From the NCBI GenBank assembly GCA_030160035.1, contig BSNO01000004.1:703076-767075 (forward strand): DNA of 64,000 bases, written 5' to 3'. This document shows, piece by piece, positions 1-7,331 of the stretch (the stretch's first letter is position 1; every line of letters begins with the position of its first letter). The position numbers and the translations under genes are program-made. The notes under the pieces were generated by a model that saw only the letters and a list, made by a program, of their open reading frames with translations, did not search any database and was not told the origin of the DNA. The DNA comes from Rhizobium albus. Its GTDB lineage: Bacteria; Pseudomonadota; Alphaproteobacteria; Rhizobiales; Rhizobiaceae.

Positions 1-552
1 GGCACCGAACGCTCCGGTCCCTCGGCCGGCTTTGCGGAGCTGTTCGAAGGCCGCTGGTGCATCCTGACGCCGCTCGAAGGCACCGATCCGGACGCGCTCG
101 AGCGGCTCACGCGCTTCTGGCAGGCTTGTGGCTCCACCGTCGAAGCCATGGATCCGGCCCATCACGACATGGTGCTCGCCATAGTGTCCCACCTGCCGCA
201 CATCATCGCCTACAACATCGTCGGCACGGCCGACGATCTGGAAGCAGTGACGAAGTCGGAGGTCATCAAGTACTCCGCGTCTGGTTTTCGCGACTTCACG
301 CGTCTTGCTGCGTCCGATCCAACCATGTGGCGCGACGTCTGCCTGCACAATCGCGATGCGATCCTGGAAATGCTGTCGCGCTTTTCTGAGGATCTTGCAT
401 CGCTGCAGCGGGCGATCCGTTGGGGCGATGGCGACAAGCTGTTCGATCTGTTCAGCCGCACGCGTGCCGTGCGCCGATCGATCGTGGAAGCTGGCCAGGA
501 CGTGGATGCCGTAGATTTTGGCCGCCAGGCGACCCGCGCGCCGGGTGAGTGA
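1..552 (+). CDS. tyrA: Prephenate/arogenate dehydrogenase family protein, C-terminal part (5' end outside window)
   Basis: The frame is open from the first base and gives 183 residues before TGA. It begins in the conserved 'GTERSGPSAGFAELFEGRW' stretch typical of TyrA-family NAD(P)-dependent dehydrogenases, followed by the helical dimerisation half with 'SHLPHIIAYNIVGTA' and 'SGFRDFTRLAASDP'. The family oxidatively decarboxylates prephenate or arogenate towards tyrosine in the cytoplasm. The nucleotide-binding Rossmann half lies upstream of the window, so cofactor preference cannot be read. A hairpin repeat follows the stop codon by 6 bases and the next gene is convergent. Rhizobial genomes often call this gene tyrC; family assignment is firm, the exact substrate is not. 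Confidence 0.88.
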   Translation, partial: GTERSGPSAGFAELFEGRWCILTPLEGTDPDALERLTRFWQACGSTVEAMDPAHHDMVLAIVSHLPHIIAYNIVGTADDLEAVTKSEVIKYSASGFRDFTRLAASDPTMWRDVCLHNRDAILEMLSRFSEDLASLQRAIRWGDGDKLFDLFSRTRAVRRSIVEAGQDVDAVDFGRQATRAPGE

Positions 553-558
553 CGCGGT

Positions 559-608
559 CTAGAGCGTTTCCAGGTGAAGTGGACACCGGTTCACCGTCGG
601 AAACGCGA
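559..608 (+). repeat. Dispersed palindromic repeat, family B, copy 1
   Basis: About 50 bases with two nested stems: an outer GCGTTTCC/GGAAACGC and an inner GGTGAA/TTCACC. It lies between the convergent 3' ends of the TyrA-family gene and the DUF2125 gene, so it may act as a bidirectional terminator. Related copies are at 15806-15857 (reverse), 26376-26425, 29972-30022 and 48911-48959 (degenerate). Confidence 0.8.
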
Positions 609-621
609 CCAATCAAGAATG

Positions 622-1638
622 TTAGATGGGCGGGATGCGACCGATCGGAATGATACCGAGGGCCACCCGCCCGTCGCTCACCTGAAGCGTGACGCTGACG
701 GTGTCGCCGCCGCCACCGAAGGCACGCAGGAAGCCCGTTGCGGTTTCAATCGTGCCTTCGGCACCCGGCATCTGAGCGGCAATCAGCGCCTGCCAGTCTG
801 ACAGCCGCTCGATCCTCAGATCGAACGCGCCGCTGATCAGCCCATTCTCTGCAATCTCGAATGGACCGTTGAGCACCGCGCGCCCGCCGCCGTCAATGGC
901 CGCTGTCGCGTTGGTCAACTGACCGGATGTGCCACGCAGTTCTTCGCTTGCCAAACGCCGGCCGGCGAGGAAGTCCGCCCCGTTGCTGAAGATCGCTTCG
1001 GCGACGACGTCGAAGGAGGGCAGGTTCGCAGGCGCGACAAGCCCGCCGAGACGCGCGCCTTCCAGCATGAATGCCAATTCGAGATCTTCGCCATTTCGCC
1101 GCGTATGAAGCTGCAGCGTGTTGGCGGTCGCATCGATTGCACCACCCTCGATCTGCGCGACCACGGCGTTGCCCTGCAGGGATGCGCGTGACAGGCCGGC
1201 GGTTCCAAAGACGGTGCTCGATTGCAGCGCCTGCCAGTCGAGCGCAAGGCTCGCACCGTTGGCGAGAACGGCGCGCACGGGCGCTTCGAGTTCGGATACC
1301 ACGTGATTTGGCCGGTAGATCTGCGCAGCCGAGCGGAATGCGGCCGTCGTCACGCTGAGGTCGCCATTGCTCGGATCGGAAGCGCTGATGCCGTCGCAGA
1401 AGACGCCGAGCCTGAACGGATAGCCGCGCACGGCGAGATTATCGCATTCAAGCGTAACGCCATCTTCGGAAAGGCTGGCGATCAGGCCTTCGACGCGTGC
1501 TGCGAGCTGACCTGCGAGATAGTACCAGCCGGCCGAATAGATGCCGATGCCGACGACTGCGAACATCGCGAGCAGAACGATCTTCGTGGACGGACGCATC
1601 CCGCGCTTGGCGCTTGACCTCTCCACACCTATCTCCAA
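622..1638 (-). CDS. DUF2125 domain-containing protein
   Basis: A 338-residue protein with one N-terminal membrane segment at about residues 18-38 followed by a large periplasmic region. The segment 'LECDNLAVRGYPFRLGVFCD' just after the anchor is the hallmark of DUF2125, a family of unknown function common in Rhizobiales. The frame opens with TTG at 1638; an ATG 13 codons in (at 1599) is an equally plausible start and still leaves a basic N-terminus before the anchor. It is divergent from the gamma-glutamylcyclotransferase gene with only about 40 bp between starts, so the two share a very compact promoter region. No enzymatic motif is visible; an envelope role is inference from topology only. 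Confidence 0.85.
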   Translation of the reverse strand: MEIGVERSSAKRGMRPSTKIVLLAMFAVVGIGIYSAGWYYLAGQLAARVEGLIASLSEDGVTLECDNLAVRGYPFRLGVFCDGISASDPSNGDLSVTTAAFRSAAQIYRPNHVVSELEAPVRAVLANGASLALDWQALQSSTVFGTAGLSRASLQGNAVVAQIEGGAIDATANTLQLHTRRNGEDLELAFMLEGARLGGLVAPANLPSFDVVAEAIFSNGADFLAGRRLASEELRGTSGQLTNATAAIDGGGRAVLNGPFEIAENGLISGAFDLRIERLSDWQALIAAQMPGAEGTIETATGFLRAFGGGGDTVSVTLQVSDGRVALGIIPIGRIPPI

Positions 1639-1676
1639 TTCTCGCGTTTTTTCAGAAGGAAGCCTTCGGCGGCGAT

Positions 1677-2255
1677 ATGGACGAATTTTGGGTGTTTGGC
1701 TACGGCTCGCTGATGTGGCGGCCGGGCTTCGACTTTATCGACGCAAGCCATGCGCGGCTCTTCGGTTACCACCGCGCACTCTGCGTGAAATCCCATGTGC
1801 ATCGCGGAACGCCCGAGCGACCGGGTCTCGTGCTCGGTCTCGACCGCGGCGGGTCTTGCCGCGGGATCGCCTTTTCCGTGGCCGGAGAGAAGGCCGACCA
1901 GGTGCTCGACTATCTGCGTTCACGCGAACTCGTGACCCACGTCTACAAGGAGCGCCGTGTGCCGATCGAACTGCGCTCCGGCCGGCGCGTTCACGCGGTC
2001 GCCTATGTGGTCGACCGCGCCCATGTGCAATATGCGGGTGATCTCTCGTCCGGCGAGGCGGCGTCGATCGTCCGTGGCGCCGTCGGCCAATCGGGGCCCA
2101 ACGAGGATTACGTGATCAACACCGTCAACCATCTGCGGCAAATGCAGATTTCCGATCACTGGCTCGAGCAGGTAGCCCGTCAGATCGCCGATCCGGAAGG
2201 CGGCATGGGCGGCAGCGACGACGGCACAGGCGCTCCGGACGTCAGCTCCAGATAG
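1677..2255 (+). CDS. ChaC-like gamma-glutamylcyclotransferase
   Basis: The 192-residue protein starts 'MDEFWVFGYGSLMW'; the FGYGSLMW motif at residues 7-14 is the substrate-binding loop of the ChaC/GGCT fold. Later 'GRRVHAVAYVVDR' and 'GPNEDYVINTVNHLRQMQI' fit the ChaC subgroup, which cleaves the gamma-glutamyl bond of glutathione to give 5-oxoproline and Cys-Gly in the cytoplasm. The ATG at 1677 is chosen because the conserved motif begins within seven residues of it; the frame is open further upstream but that part overlaps the divergent DUF2125 gene. Its last 76 bases overlap the 3' end of the convergent acyltransferase gene, an unusually long antisense overlap. Confidence 0.9.
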   Translation: MDEFWVFGYGSLMWRPGFDFIDASHARLFGYHRALCVKSHVHRGTPERPGLVLGLDRGGSCRGIAFSVAGEKADQVLDYLRSRELVTHVYKERRVPIELRSGRRVHAVAYVVDRAHVQYAGDLSSGEAASIVRGAVGQSGPNEDYVINTVNHLRQMQISDHWLEQVARQIADPEGGMGGSDDGTGAPDVSSR

Positions 2256-3013
2256 CGCTTAGCTGCGGTGGGCGGCAGCGGCAGATGCGGGTTCGCCTCG
2301 ATCGTCTCGACGAGCAGCCGGTCGCTTTCCGTCTCCATCACGTCGATGAGTTTTTGCAGAAACACGTCCGGATCGAGCCCGGGTGGGATCGGCGGCAGGA
2401 TGCGGACCTTGAAGTGCCCTGGAAAGCGCAGGAACTTGCGGCGCGGCCAGAAGAGACCCGGATGCATGACAACCGGTACGACCGGCACGCCGACGCTGCC
2501 ATAGAGGCGCGCGATGCCGTATTTGTAGTCGGGCTCGGCACCGGGCGGCCGGCGTGTGCCTTCGGGGTAAATGATCAGCTGCCGGCCCTTGGCCATCTCC
2601 TCGCGCGTTCGGTCGAGAACGGCCGCCATGACCTTGCCGCGCGCGCCGCGATTGACCGGGATCATCCGCATCTTGCCGACATACCAGCCGAAGAGCGGGA
2701 TCCACATCAGCTCGCGCTTCAGGATGTAGACGGCGTCACGCACCCAGGGCAGCAGCGCATAGGCGTCCCAGAACGACTGGTGCTTCGGTGCGAGAATGTA
2801 GCCGCCGTCCGGGATGTTCTCGAGACCCTCGATGGTGAAGCGCGTGCCGACGATCTTTTCCAAGAGCCAGTGGTTGGACCGCACCCAGTTCTTCGGCACC
2901 GACCAGGCGTTCTCGTGCGACGCCAGGAAGTAATAGGGCGACAGCACGATCATGCGCAGGATGAGATTGAGATAGAAGGCGGTGTTGAAGAGGACGGAGC
3001 GCAGGACAATCAT
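2180..3013 (-). CDS. plsC: 1-acyl-sn-glycerol-3-phosphate acyltransferase
   Basis: This 277-residue protein has the PlsC acyltransferase signature: HX4D as 'HQSFWD' (H78, D83), the 'PVNRG' block near residue 120 and the substrate loop 'YPEGTR' at 149-154. A hydrophobic N-terminal helix (about residues 6-30) anchors it to the inner membrane. It transfers an acyl chain to lysophosphatidic acid to make phosphatidic acid, the phospholipid precursor. The C-terminal proline-rich tail ('PLPPTAAKRYLEL' onwards) lies in the stretch overlapped by the convergent gamma-glutamylcyclotransferase gene. The YdcF-like envelope gene is just upstream on the same strand, so co-transcription is possible. Alternative acyl acceptors such as lyso-ornithine lipid cannot be excluded from sequence. 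Confidence 0.92.
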   Translation of the reverse strand: MIVLRSVLFNTAFYLNLILRMIVLSPYYFLASHENAWSVPKNWVRSNHWLLEKIVGTRFTIEGLENIPDGGYILAPKHQSFWDAYALLPWVRDAVYILKRELMWIPLFGWYVGKMRMIPVNRGARGKVMAAVLDRTREEMAKGRQLIIYPEGTRRPPGAEPDYKYGIARLYGSVGVPVVPVVMHPGLFWPRRKFLRFPGHFKVRILPPIPPGLDPDVFLQKLIDVMETESDRLLVETIEANPHLPLPPTAAKRYLELTSGAPVPSSLPPMPPSGSAI

Positions 3014-3105
3014 GCCGGGCGAGGGTCTTTCTCACGAGAGCAGTCGACGAGGTTCATGGCCATCTACACCATGAGGTCGCCTGCGCCTACCAAAGATGCG
3101 CAGTG

Positions 3106-3888
3106 TCAGTGAGCGGCTGCACCGGCGCTGACGATGCCGTCGTTCGAGAAGTCGGCGCCCGCCTGGTCGGTACGAAGGCCGGTTGCCGTCTTGGTGCCGG
3201 CCGTGGCGCGTGCCCATGCCCACGCATATTTGGCGTATTCGCTGATCATCACCCGCATCACTTCGGGCTTAAAGAGCCAGTCCTCGCCGCGCAGATCGGC
3301 GAGCGTCACGGGATAGACGTCGAAGGCAGTCTTGGGGTCGGCACGCCGCAGCTCCAGAAGGCTGCGCGGCACATGGTAGTTGCTGGTCACGATGAGAACG
3401 CGGGAAAAGCCGTGTTCCGCAATCCAGCGAGCGGTCTCGTTGGCGTTGCCGATCGTGTCGATCGCGTCGTAGCCGATGTCGACGCAGCAATCGAAAAGCT
3501 CGTCCGATCCTGCCGTCATGTTCTTCAGCGTCGCACCGCTCGTTCGCGGATTGACGCCGGAGATCAACATGCGCTTGCCGACGCCACCGTTGAAAAGCGA
3601 CACGCCGTGATCGATGCGCTGCGACCCGCCGGTCAACACCACGATCGCATCGGTCGAATCGATCTGCTCGGGCGGCCGGAGGGACGCGACCTGTTCCGCG
3701 AACTGCAGAAAGCCGCCGACGGAGAGCACCGCAACGGCAAAAAGGACGAAAAGCACGAGCGATACCGACCGCCGTGCCCATCTGTCCGCCCTGCCCCTTG
3801 CGCGAACCGGTGTCTCCTGAGGGTGGTCCCTGGGTGGCGCCGTATCGTGTGCGGGAGGCGTCGTCCCATTCGTCGACACTTCCACCAT
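3106..3888 (-). CDS. YdcF/ElyC-family (DUF218) membrane protein
   Basis: A cytoplasmic, basic N-terminus is followed by one membrane helix ('SVSLVLFVLFAVAVLSVGGF') and a periplasmic DUF218 domain. Typical blocks are 'AIVVLTGGSQRIDHG', 'NETARWIAEHGFSRVLIVTS' and 'NYHVPRSLLELRR'. Family members such as SanA, ElyC and YdcF act in cell-envelope barrier function, probably handling lipid-linked precursors, but the reaction is not established. The ATG at 3888 (260 residues) is preferred over a TTG ten codons upstream; neither has a clear ribosome binding site. It lies downstream of ftsEX on the same strand with an 87-bp gap, which fits an envelope and division setting. Confidence 0.85.
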   Translation of the reverse strand: MVEVSTNGTTPPAHDTAPPRDHPQETPVRARGRADRWARRSVSLVLFVLFAVAVLSVGGFLQFAEQVASLRPPEQIDSTDAIVVLTGGSQRIDHGVSLFNGGVGKRMLISGVNPRTSGATLKNMTAGSDELFDCCVDIGYDAIDTIGNANETARWIAEHGFSRVLIVTSNYHVPRSLLELRRADPKTAFDVYPVTLADLRGEDWLFKPEVMRVMISEYAKYAWAWARATAGTKTATGLRTDQAGADFSNDGIVSAGAAAH

Positions 3889-3975
3889 GATCAAAGAATT
3901 ATCCGCAGATTGGGGCAAGGGCTAGACGCGAACGCGAAGTTTGACACCGATCGTGTCGGAAACCGCACAAGACGC

Positions 3976-4995
3976 CTATTCCATTCTCGATGGATCGGAG
4001 CGCACGACGTCGATTTCGCGGATCGTTCGGATGACGGTGAGCCGCGTGGTCAGCGCCGTCAGAAGACCGATGACGGCGATGATCGCCAGAATTCCGAGAT
4101 AGCCACGAAAGCCGATCCTGAATGCGCCGAAGAGCGCCATGGCCTGATCGCTCTCCGGTGTGGCAGCGGCAAACCCGGTCCAGACATTGGCCGCGGCGAA
4201 GGTGAGCGCAGCCGCAATGCCGCCTGCTACGGCTCCTTTGATCCCGATCAGGAGAAAATGATTCTGGAATTGCCGGGCGACGAAAGGCGCCTCGGCTCCG
4301 ACGAAATGCAGCACCTCGACGATATGCCGGTTGCCTGTCAGCGCACCGCGCGTGGCAAAGATCACCGTCAGCACCGTCGCAGTGAAGACGAGGCTGAGCA
4401 CGAAGATGCCGATGATCACGGTGGTGCGCGCCATGGCGACGAGCCGGTCTACCCAGGTGCGATGATCGTCGAGAAACGCTTCCGGCACCGTTTCGGCAAG
4501 CCGCGCGCGCATGGCAGCGAAATCCGGCGGGTTGTTCTCGTCGATGGTCACGATGACGAGGCGCGGCACAGGCAATTCGTCCAGATCGGCATTCTGGCCG
4601 AGCCAGGGTTCGAGCAGCCGTGCCGTTTCCGTGTCGCCCACGATCGATGCGGAGCTGGCGCCGGTGATCGAAAGCGCGGTGTCGCGCGCACGTTCGAGCG
4701 CGGCCTGCATGTCGAGGCCATCTTCCGGCTTGATCTGGATGGTGATCTCACGCGAAATCTGGCTTTGCCAGCTGGACGCGGAATCCGACACCATGGAGAC
4801 CGCGCCGAGCGTCAGGCAGGCGAGAAACGCCATGATCGCGATCACGACGGAAAGCGCGTTGGCCGAAACATTGGCCGGCGGCACGATCGGTGCCATAGGG
4901 CGCACCTGAAGCTGCGGCTTCGGCGGCTGCTTCTCCCGCTCAGGGTCCGGCCTGGCTGGGCGGGCCGGCGCTGGTTTGCGCGTGCGCTCAGTCAT
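3976..4995 (-). CDS. ftsX: Cell division permease FtsX
   Basis: A 339-residue integral membrane protein with the FtsX layout: a long Pro/Lys/Arg-rich cytoplasmic N-terminus, TM1 at about 45-68, a large extracytoplasmic loop, then three C-terminal helices near 190-215, 250-272 and 300-322. In other bacteria FtsX couples FtsE ATP hydrolysis to activation of periplasmic peptidoglycan hydrolases at the septum. The ATG at 4995 overlaps the ftsE stop codon by 8 bases, so translation is probably coupled. A TTG three codons upstream is less likely. The C-terminus ends 'IREIDVVRSDPSRME'. A candidate effector in this window is the M23-family peptidase at 61480-63477, although that partnership is speculation. 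Confidence 0.92.
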   Translation of the reverse strand: MTERTRKPAPARPARPDPEREKQPPKPQLQVRPMAPIVPPANVSANALSVVIAIMAFLACLTLGAVSMVSDSASSWQSQISREITIQIKPEDGLDMQAALERARDTALSITGASSASIVGDTETARLLEPWLGQNADLDELPVPRLVIVTIDENNPPDFAAMRARLAETVPEAFLDDHRTWVDRLVAMARTTVIIGIFVLSLVFTATVLTVIFATRGALTGNRHIVEVLHFVGAEAPFVARQFQNHFLLIGIKGAVAGGIAAALTFAAANVWTGFAAATPESDQAMALFGAFRIGFRGYLGILAIIAVIGLLTALTTRLTVIRTIREIDVVRSDPSRME

Positions 4996-5647
4996 AGATG
5001 TCAAGCCGCCCTTCCGACAGGATCATGCGGCGCGCGTCCACCTGCTCCATCAGCGACAGGTCGTGGGTTGCGATGACGACGGCCGTTCCCAGCCGGTTGA
5101 GTTCCATGAAGAGGCGCAGCAGCCGCAAAGCCATCGGAGGGTCGACGTTGCCCGTCGGCTCGTCGGCAAGCAGAAGCTGTGGCTGGTCGATGATGGCGCG
5201 CGCGATTGCCACGCGCTGCTTCTCGCCGCCCGACAGCACCGCCGGAAGAACATTGATCCGATCGCCAAGGCCGACCCAATTCAGAAGCTCCAGCACATCG
5301 CGCCGGTAGCTGGATTCCTCCTTGCCGCGCACTCTGAGCGGCAAAGCGACATTTTCGAAGGTCGTCAGATGATCGAGCAGGCGGAAGTCCTGGAAGACGA
5401 TACCGATTCGCCGCCGCAGGAGCGGCAGTTCGTCGCGGGGAATCGTCGCGATGTCCCGATTGAAGACATTGATTAGTCCGCGCGTCGGCTGCAGGGACAT
5501 GAACAACAGGCGCAACAACGTCGTCTTGCCGGCGCCCGAAGGCCCCGTCAGGAACTGGAACGACCGCTTCGGAATGTCGAAGGTCAGGTCGCGCAGGATT
5601 TCCGGACCCATGCCGTAGCGAAGTCCGACATTTTCAAATCGAATCAA
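4988..5647 (-). CDS. ftsE: Cell division ATP-binding protein FtsE
   Basis: The 219-residue ABC ATPase has Walker A 'GPSGAGKTT' at about 36-44, signature 'LSGGEKQRVAIARAI', Walker B 'LLLADEPTGNVD' and the switch histidine in 'IATHDLSLM'. It begins 'MIRFENVGLRYG', the usual FtsE N-terminus, which places the start at a TTG codon (5647). It pairs with the overlapping downstream ftsX as a septal ABC complex that uses ATP to gate peptidoglycan hydrolysis rather than to move a solute. Two GANTC sites (5641-5645 and 5671-5675) and a CtrA-like box (5750-5764) lie at or upstream of the start, suggesting cell-cycle control; this is inference. Confidence 0.93.
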   Translation of the reverse strand: MIRFENVGLRYGMGPEILRDLTFDIPKRSFQFLTGPSGAGKTTLLRLLFMSLQPTRGLINVFNRDIATIPRDELPLLRRRIGIVFQDFRLLDHLTTFENVALPLRVRGKEESSYRRDVLELLNWVGLGDRINVLPAVLSGGEKQRVAIARAIIDQPQLLLADEPTGNVDPPMALRLLRLFMELNRLGTAVVIATHDLSLMEQVDARRMILSEGRLDIYD

Positions 5648-5749
5648 TGCCTGCTATCCTCAATCACGCCGATTCAGGTGATGATTGCGTGTGCGGAGGG
5701 TTATCGCGATATGCGCTTCGCTGCAATTCGCATGACGTTGGCTCGGATG

Positions 5750-5764
5750 TTAGGCAAAAGTTAA
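5750..5764. promoter_or_regulatory. Candidate CtrA box between ftsE and the DUF3426-like gene
   Basis: TTAG-N7-TTAA followed by CC, one mismatch from the alphaproteobacterial CtrA consensus TTAA-N7-TTAA. It sits in the 227-bp divergent intergenic region 5648-5874, about 100 bp from each start codon. A GANTC (CcrM methylation) site lies at 5671-5675. The match is short and could be chance. Confidence 0.3.
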
Positions 5765-5874
5765 CCAGTCTGCTTCACGATTTGCCAACTGTTTTCCCCG
5801 ATAGCCGCGGCCCTGGGCACTGATGCCCGGACATCGCGGCAGGGCGACCATGTCCGGTCCTTAGGGAGTGTCCG

Positions 5875-6486
5875 ATGTTTGGACGGCAAACGGCTAAGAG
5901 CAAGGCAACATCTTCGATGTCGATCGATGTGATCCCGCCTCAGAATTTTACCCGACAGGCGCCTCGCGGTGTCCTGATCGGCGATTCGCGCGTGGTTGAC
6001 GCGGAATTCATCGACATTGATTCGGTTGCCGACACGACCGTCCGCTTCCGAGAAGTCGCCCGTGCCACCGCAGCGTCGCCGAGCGTTGACCTGTCGGCTG
6101 CCCCGAAGCGGCGCGGACGCAGCGATGCCGCCTTCTGGGCCGCGCTCATTCTGCTGTCTGCCGCCACCTTCTGGATATCCGGTGGTCATGCACTGGCGAA
6201 GCTCACCGGCTATGGCCCGCAGATTCAGGTGACGGACGTCAATTCCCATATTGTGGCCACGCGCCTCGGCGATGTCCTCTTCATCACCGGCCGCGTCGAA
6301 AACGGTGGGGATCGCGCTGTCAGCTTGCCACAGGTGCATGTGAATGTCGGTGACAGCTTTGCGCTGGCTGATGTGATCGCGGGCACGGAACGGCTGGCCG
6401 CCGGTGGATCGGTCCGTTTCGAGGCGCGCATCCCGCGCGCCGATCTTGTCGATGTGCCGCCGTCCGTCCAGCTGTTGAAGCGCTGA
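5875..6486 (+). CDS. Membrane-anchored DUF3426-like protein lacking a zinc ribbon
   Basis: A 203-residue protein: a soluble N-terminus of about 80 residues, one transmembrane helix at about 86-105, then a periplasmic beta-rich domain of about 90 residues ('VLFITGRVENGGDRAVSLPQ', 'RFEARIPRADLVDVPPSVQL') resembling DUF3426. In many Rhizobiales the gene next to ftsE encodes a longer protein with an N-terminal CxxC zinc ribbon; here the N-terminus has no cysteine at all. The start is supported by AGGGAG at 5862-5867, 7 bases upstream. It is divergent from ftsE. Function is unknown; position and topology suggest an envelope role. Confidence 0.75.
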   Translation: MFGRQTAKSKATSSMSIDVIPPQNFTRQAPRGVLIGDSRVVDAEFIDIDSVADTTVRFREVARATAASPSVDLSAAPKRRGRSDAAFWAALILLSAATFWISGGHALAKLTGYGPQIQVTDVNSHIVATRLGDVLFITGRVENGGDRAVSLPQVHVNVGDSFALADVIAGTERLAAGGSVRFEARIPRADLVDVPPSVQLLKR

Positions 6487-6632
6487 TCATCGACTGCGGC
6501 GATGCATTTCCGCATCACGCTTGAAACAAGCCTCGTTCTTCATGGGTGTCGCGTCGAGCCGATCGTTTCGCTCGGCGCGCAACTGCGCTAAAGCGGCGGC
6601 TTGAAAGCCACTGCCGCAGGAAAGATCGAGAC

Positions 6633-7175
6633 ATGCCCGTCGTGCGCGGAAAGACCATCGACCCCTTGTTTTCCGCCGAAGCGATCGCGGAGCGCAACCA
6701 TGCGATCGCCGCCGAAATCGCTGCCACGCCGCGCAATGATCTGCTGGTCGTTGCAATCCTCAAGGGTTCTTTCATCTTCGCGGCCGATCTGATCCGCGCC
6801 ATGCACGATGTTGGCCTGGCGCCGGAGGTGGAATTCATCACGCTCTCCAGCTACGGCAAGGGCACCACCAGCCAGGGCGTGAAGATCATCAAGGACATCG
6901 ATAGCCTCGTCAAAGACCGCGATGTTCTCCTCATCGACGACATCCTGGAATCGGGCCGCACGCTGCGCTTTGCCCGTGATCTCATGTATGAGCGCGGTGC
7001 GTCCAATGTCTCGATCGCGGTGCTGCTCGACAAGCGCTCCAAGCGAGAGGGCCAGCTTGAGGCCGATCATGTCGGTTTCGAATGCCCCGATTATTTCGTC
7101 GTTGGCTACGGCATGGATGTCGCTTACGCCTTCCGCGAACTGCCTTTCGTGGGCGTGGTGAAGGGCGACGCCTGA
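6633..7175 (+). CDS. hpt: Hypoxanthine phosphoribosyltransferase
   Basis: The 180-residue protein has the type I phosphoribosyltransferase fold: 'LLVVAILKGSFIFAADLIR' near the N-terminus, the flexible loop 'SSYGKGTTSQG' and the PRPP motif 'VLLIDDILESGRT'. 'DHVGFECPDYFVVGYGMD' is the purine-binding region typical of Hpt. It converts hypoxanthine (often guanine too) and PRPP to the nucleoside monophosphate in purine salvage. ATG 6633 is chosen because a GCAGGAAAG ribosome binding site lies 8 bases upstream and the family N-terminus begins there, although the frame is open from 6546. In many Rhizobiales this gene neighbours cpdR; here a hybrid kinase gene separates them. Confidence 0.92.
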   Translation: MPVVRGKTIDPLFSAEAIAERNHAIAAEIAATPRNDLLVVAILKGSFIFAADLIRAMHDVGLAPEVEFITLSSYGKGTTSQGVKIIKDIDSLVKDRDVLLIDDILESGRTLRFARDLMYERGASNVSIAVLLDKRSKREGQLEADHVGFECPDYFVVGYGMDVAYAFRELPFVGVVKGDA

Positions 7176-7331
7176 GCCTGACGGCCTTTCCGTCGCCTTA
7201 GGCGGAAATCTTATCGCGTTTTCAACGTCTCGGTGTAGAACCAGTCGAACGCTCTGCCGGAAAGCCTGTCATCATCGACAGGCGCGACAGGGTCGAATGT
7301 CGATCTGCAACACGTAGGCTGGGAAAACCTC

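Noticed and set aside
3103..5076. A 657-codon open frame on the + strand
   Set aside because: Antisense to the YdcF-like gene and ftsX; the translated product is Arg/His/Asp-rich with no domain.
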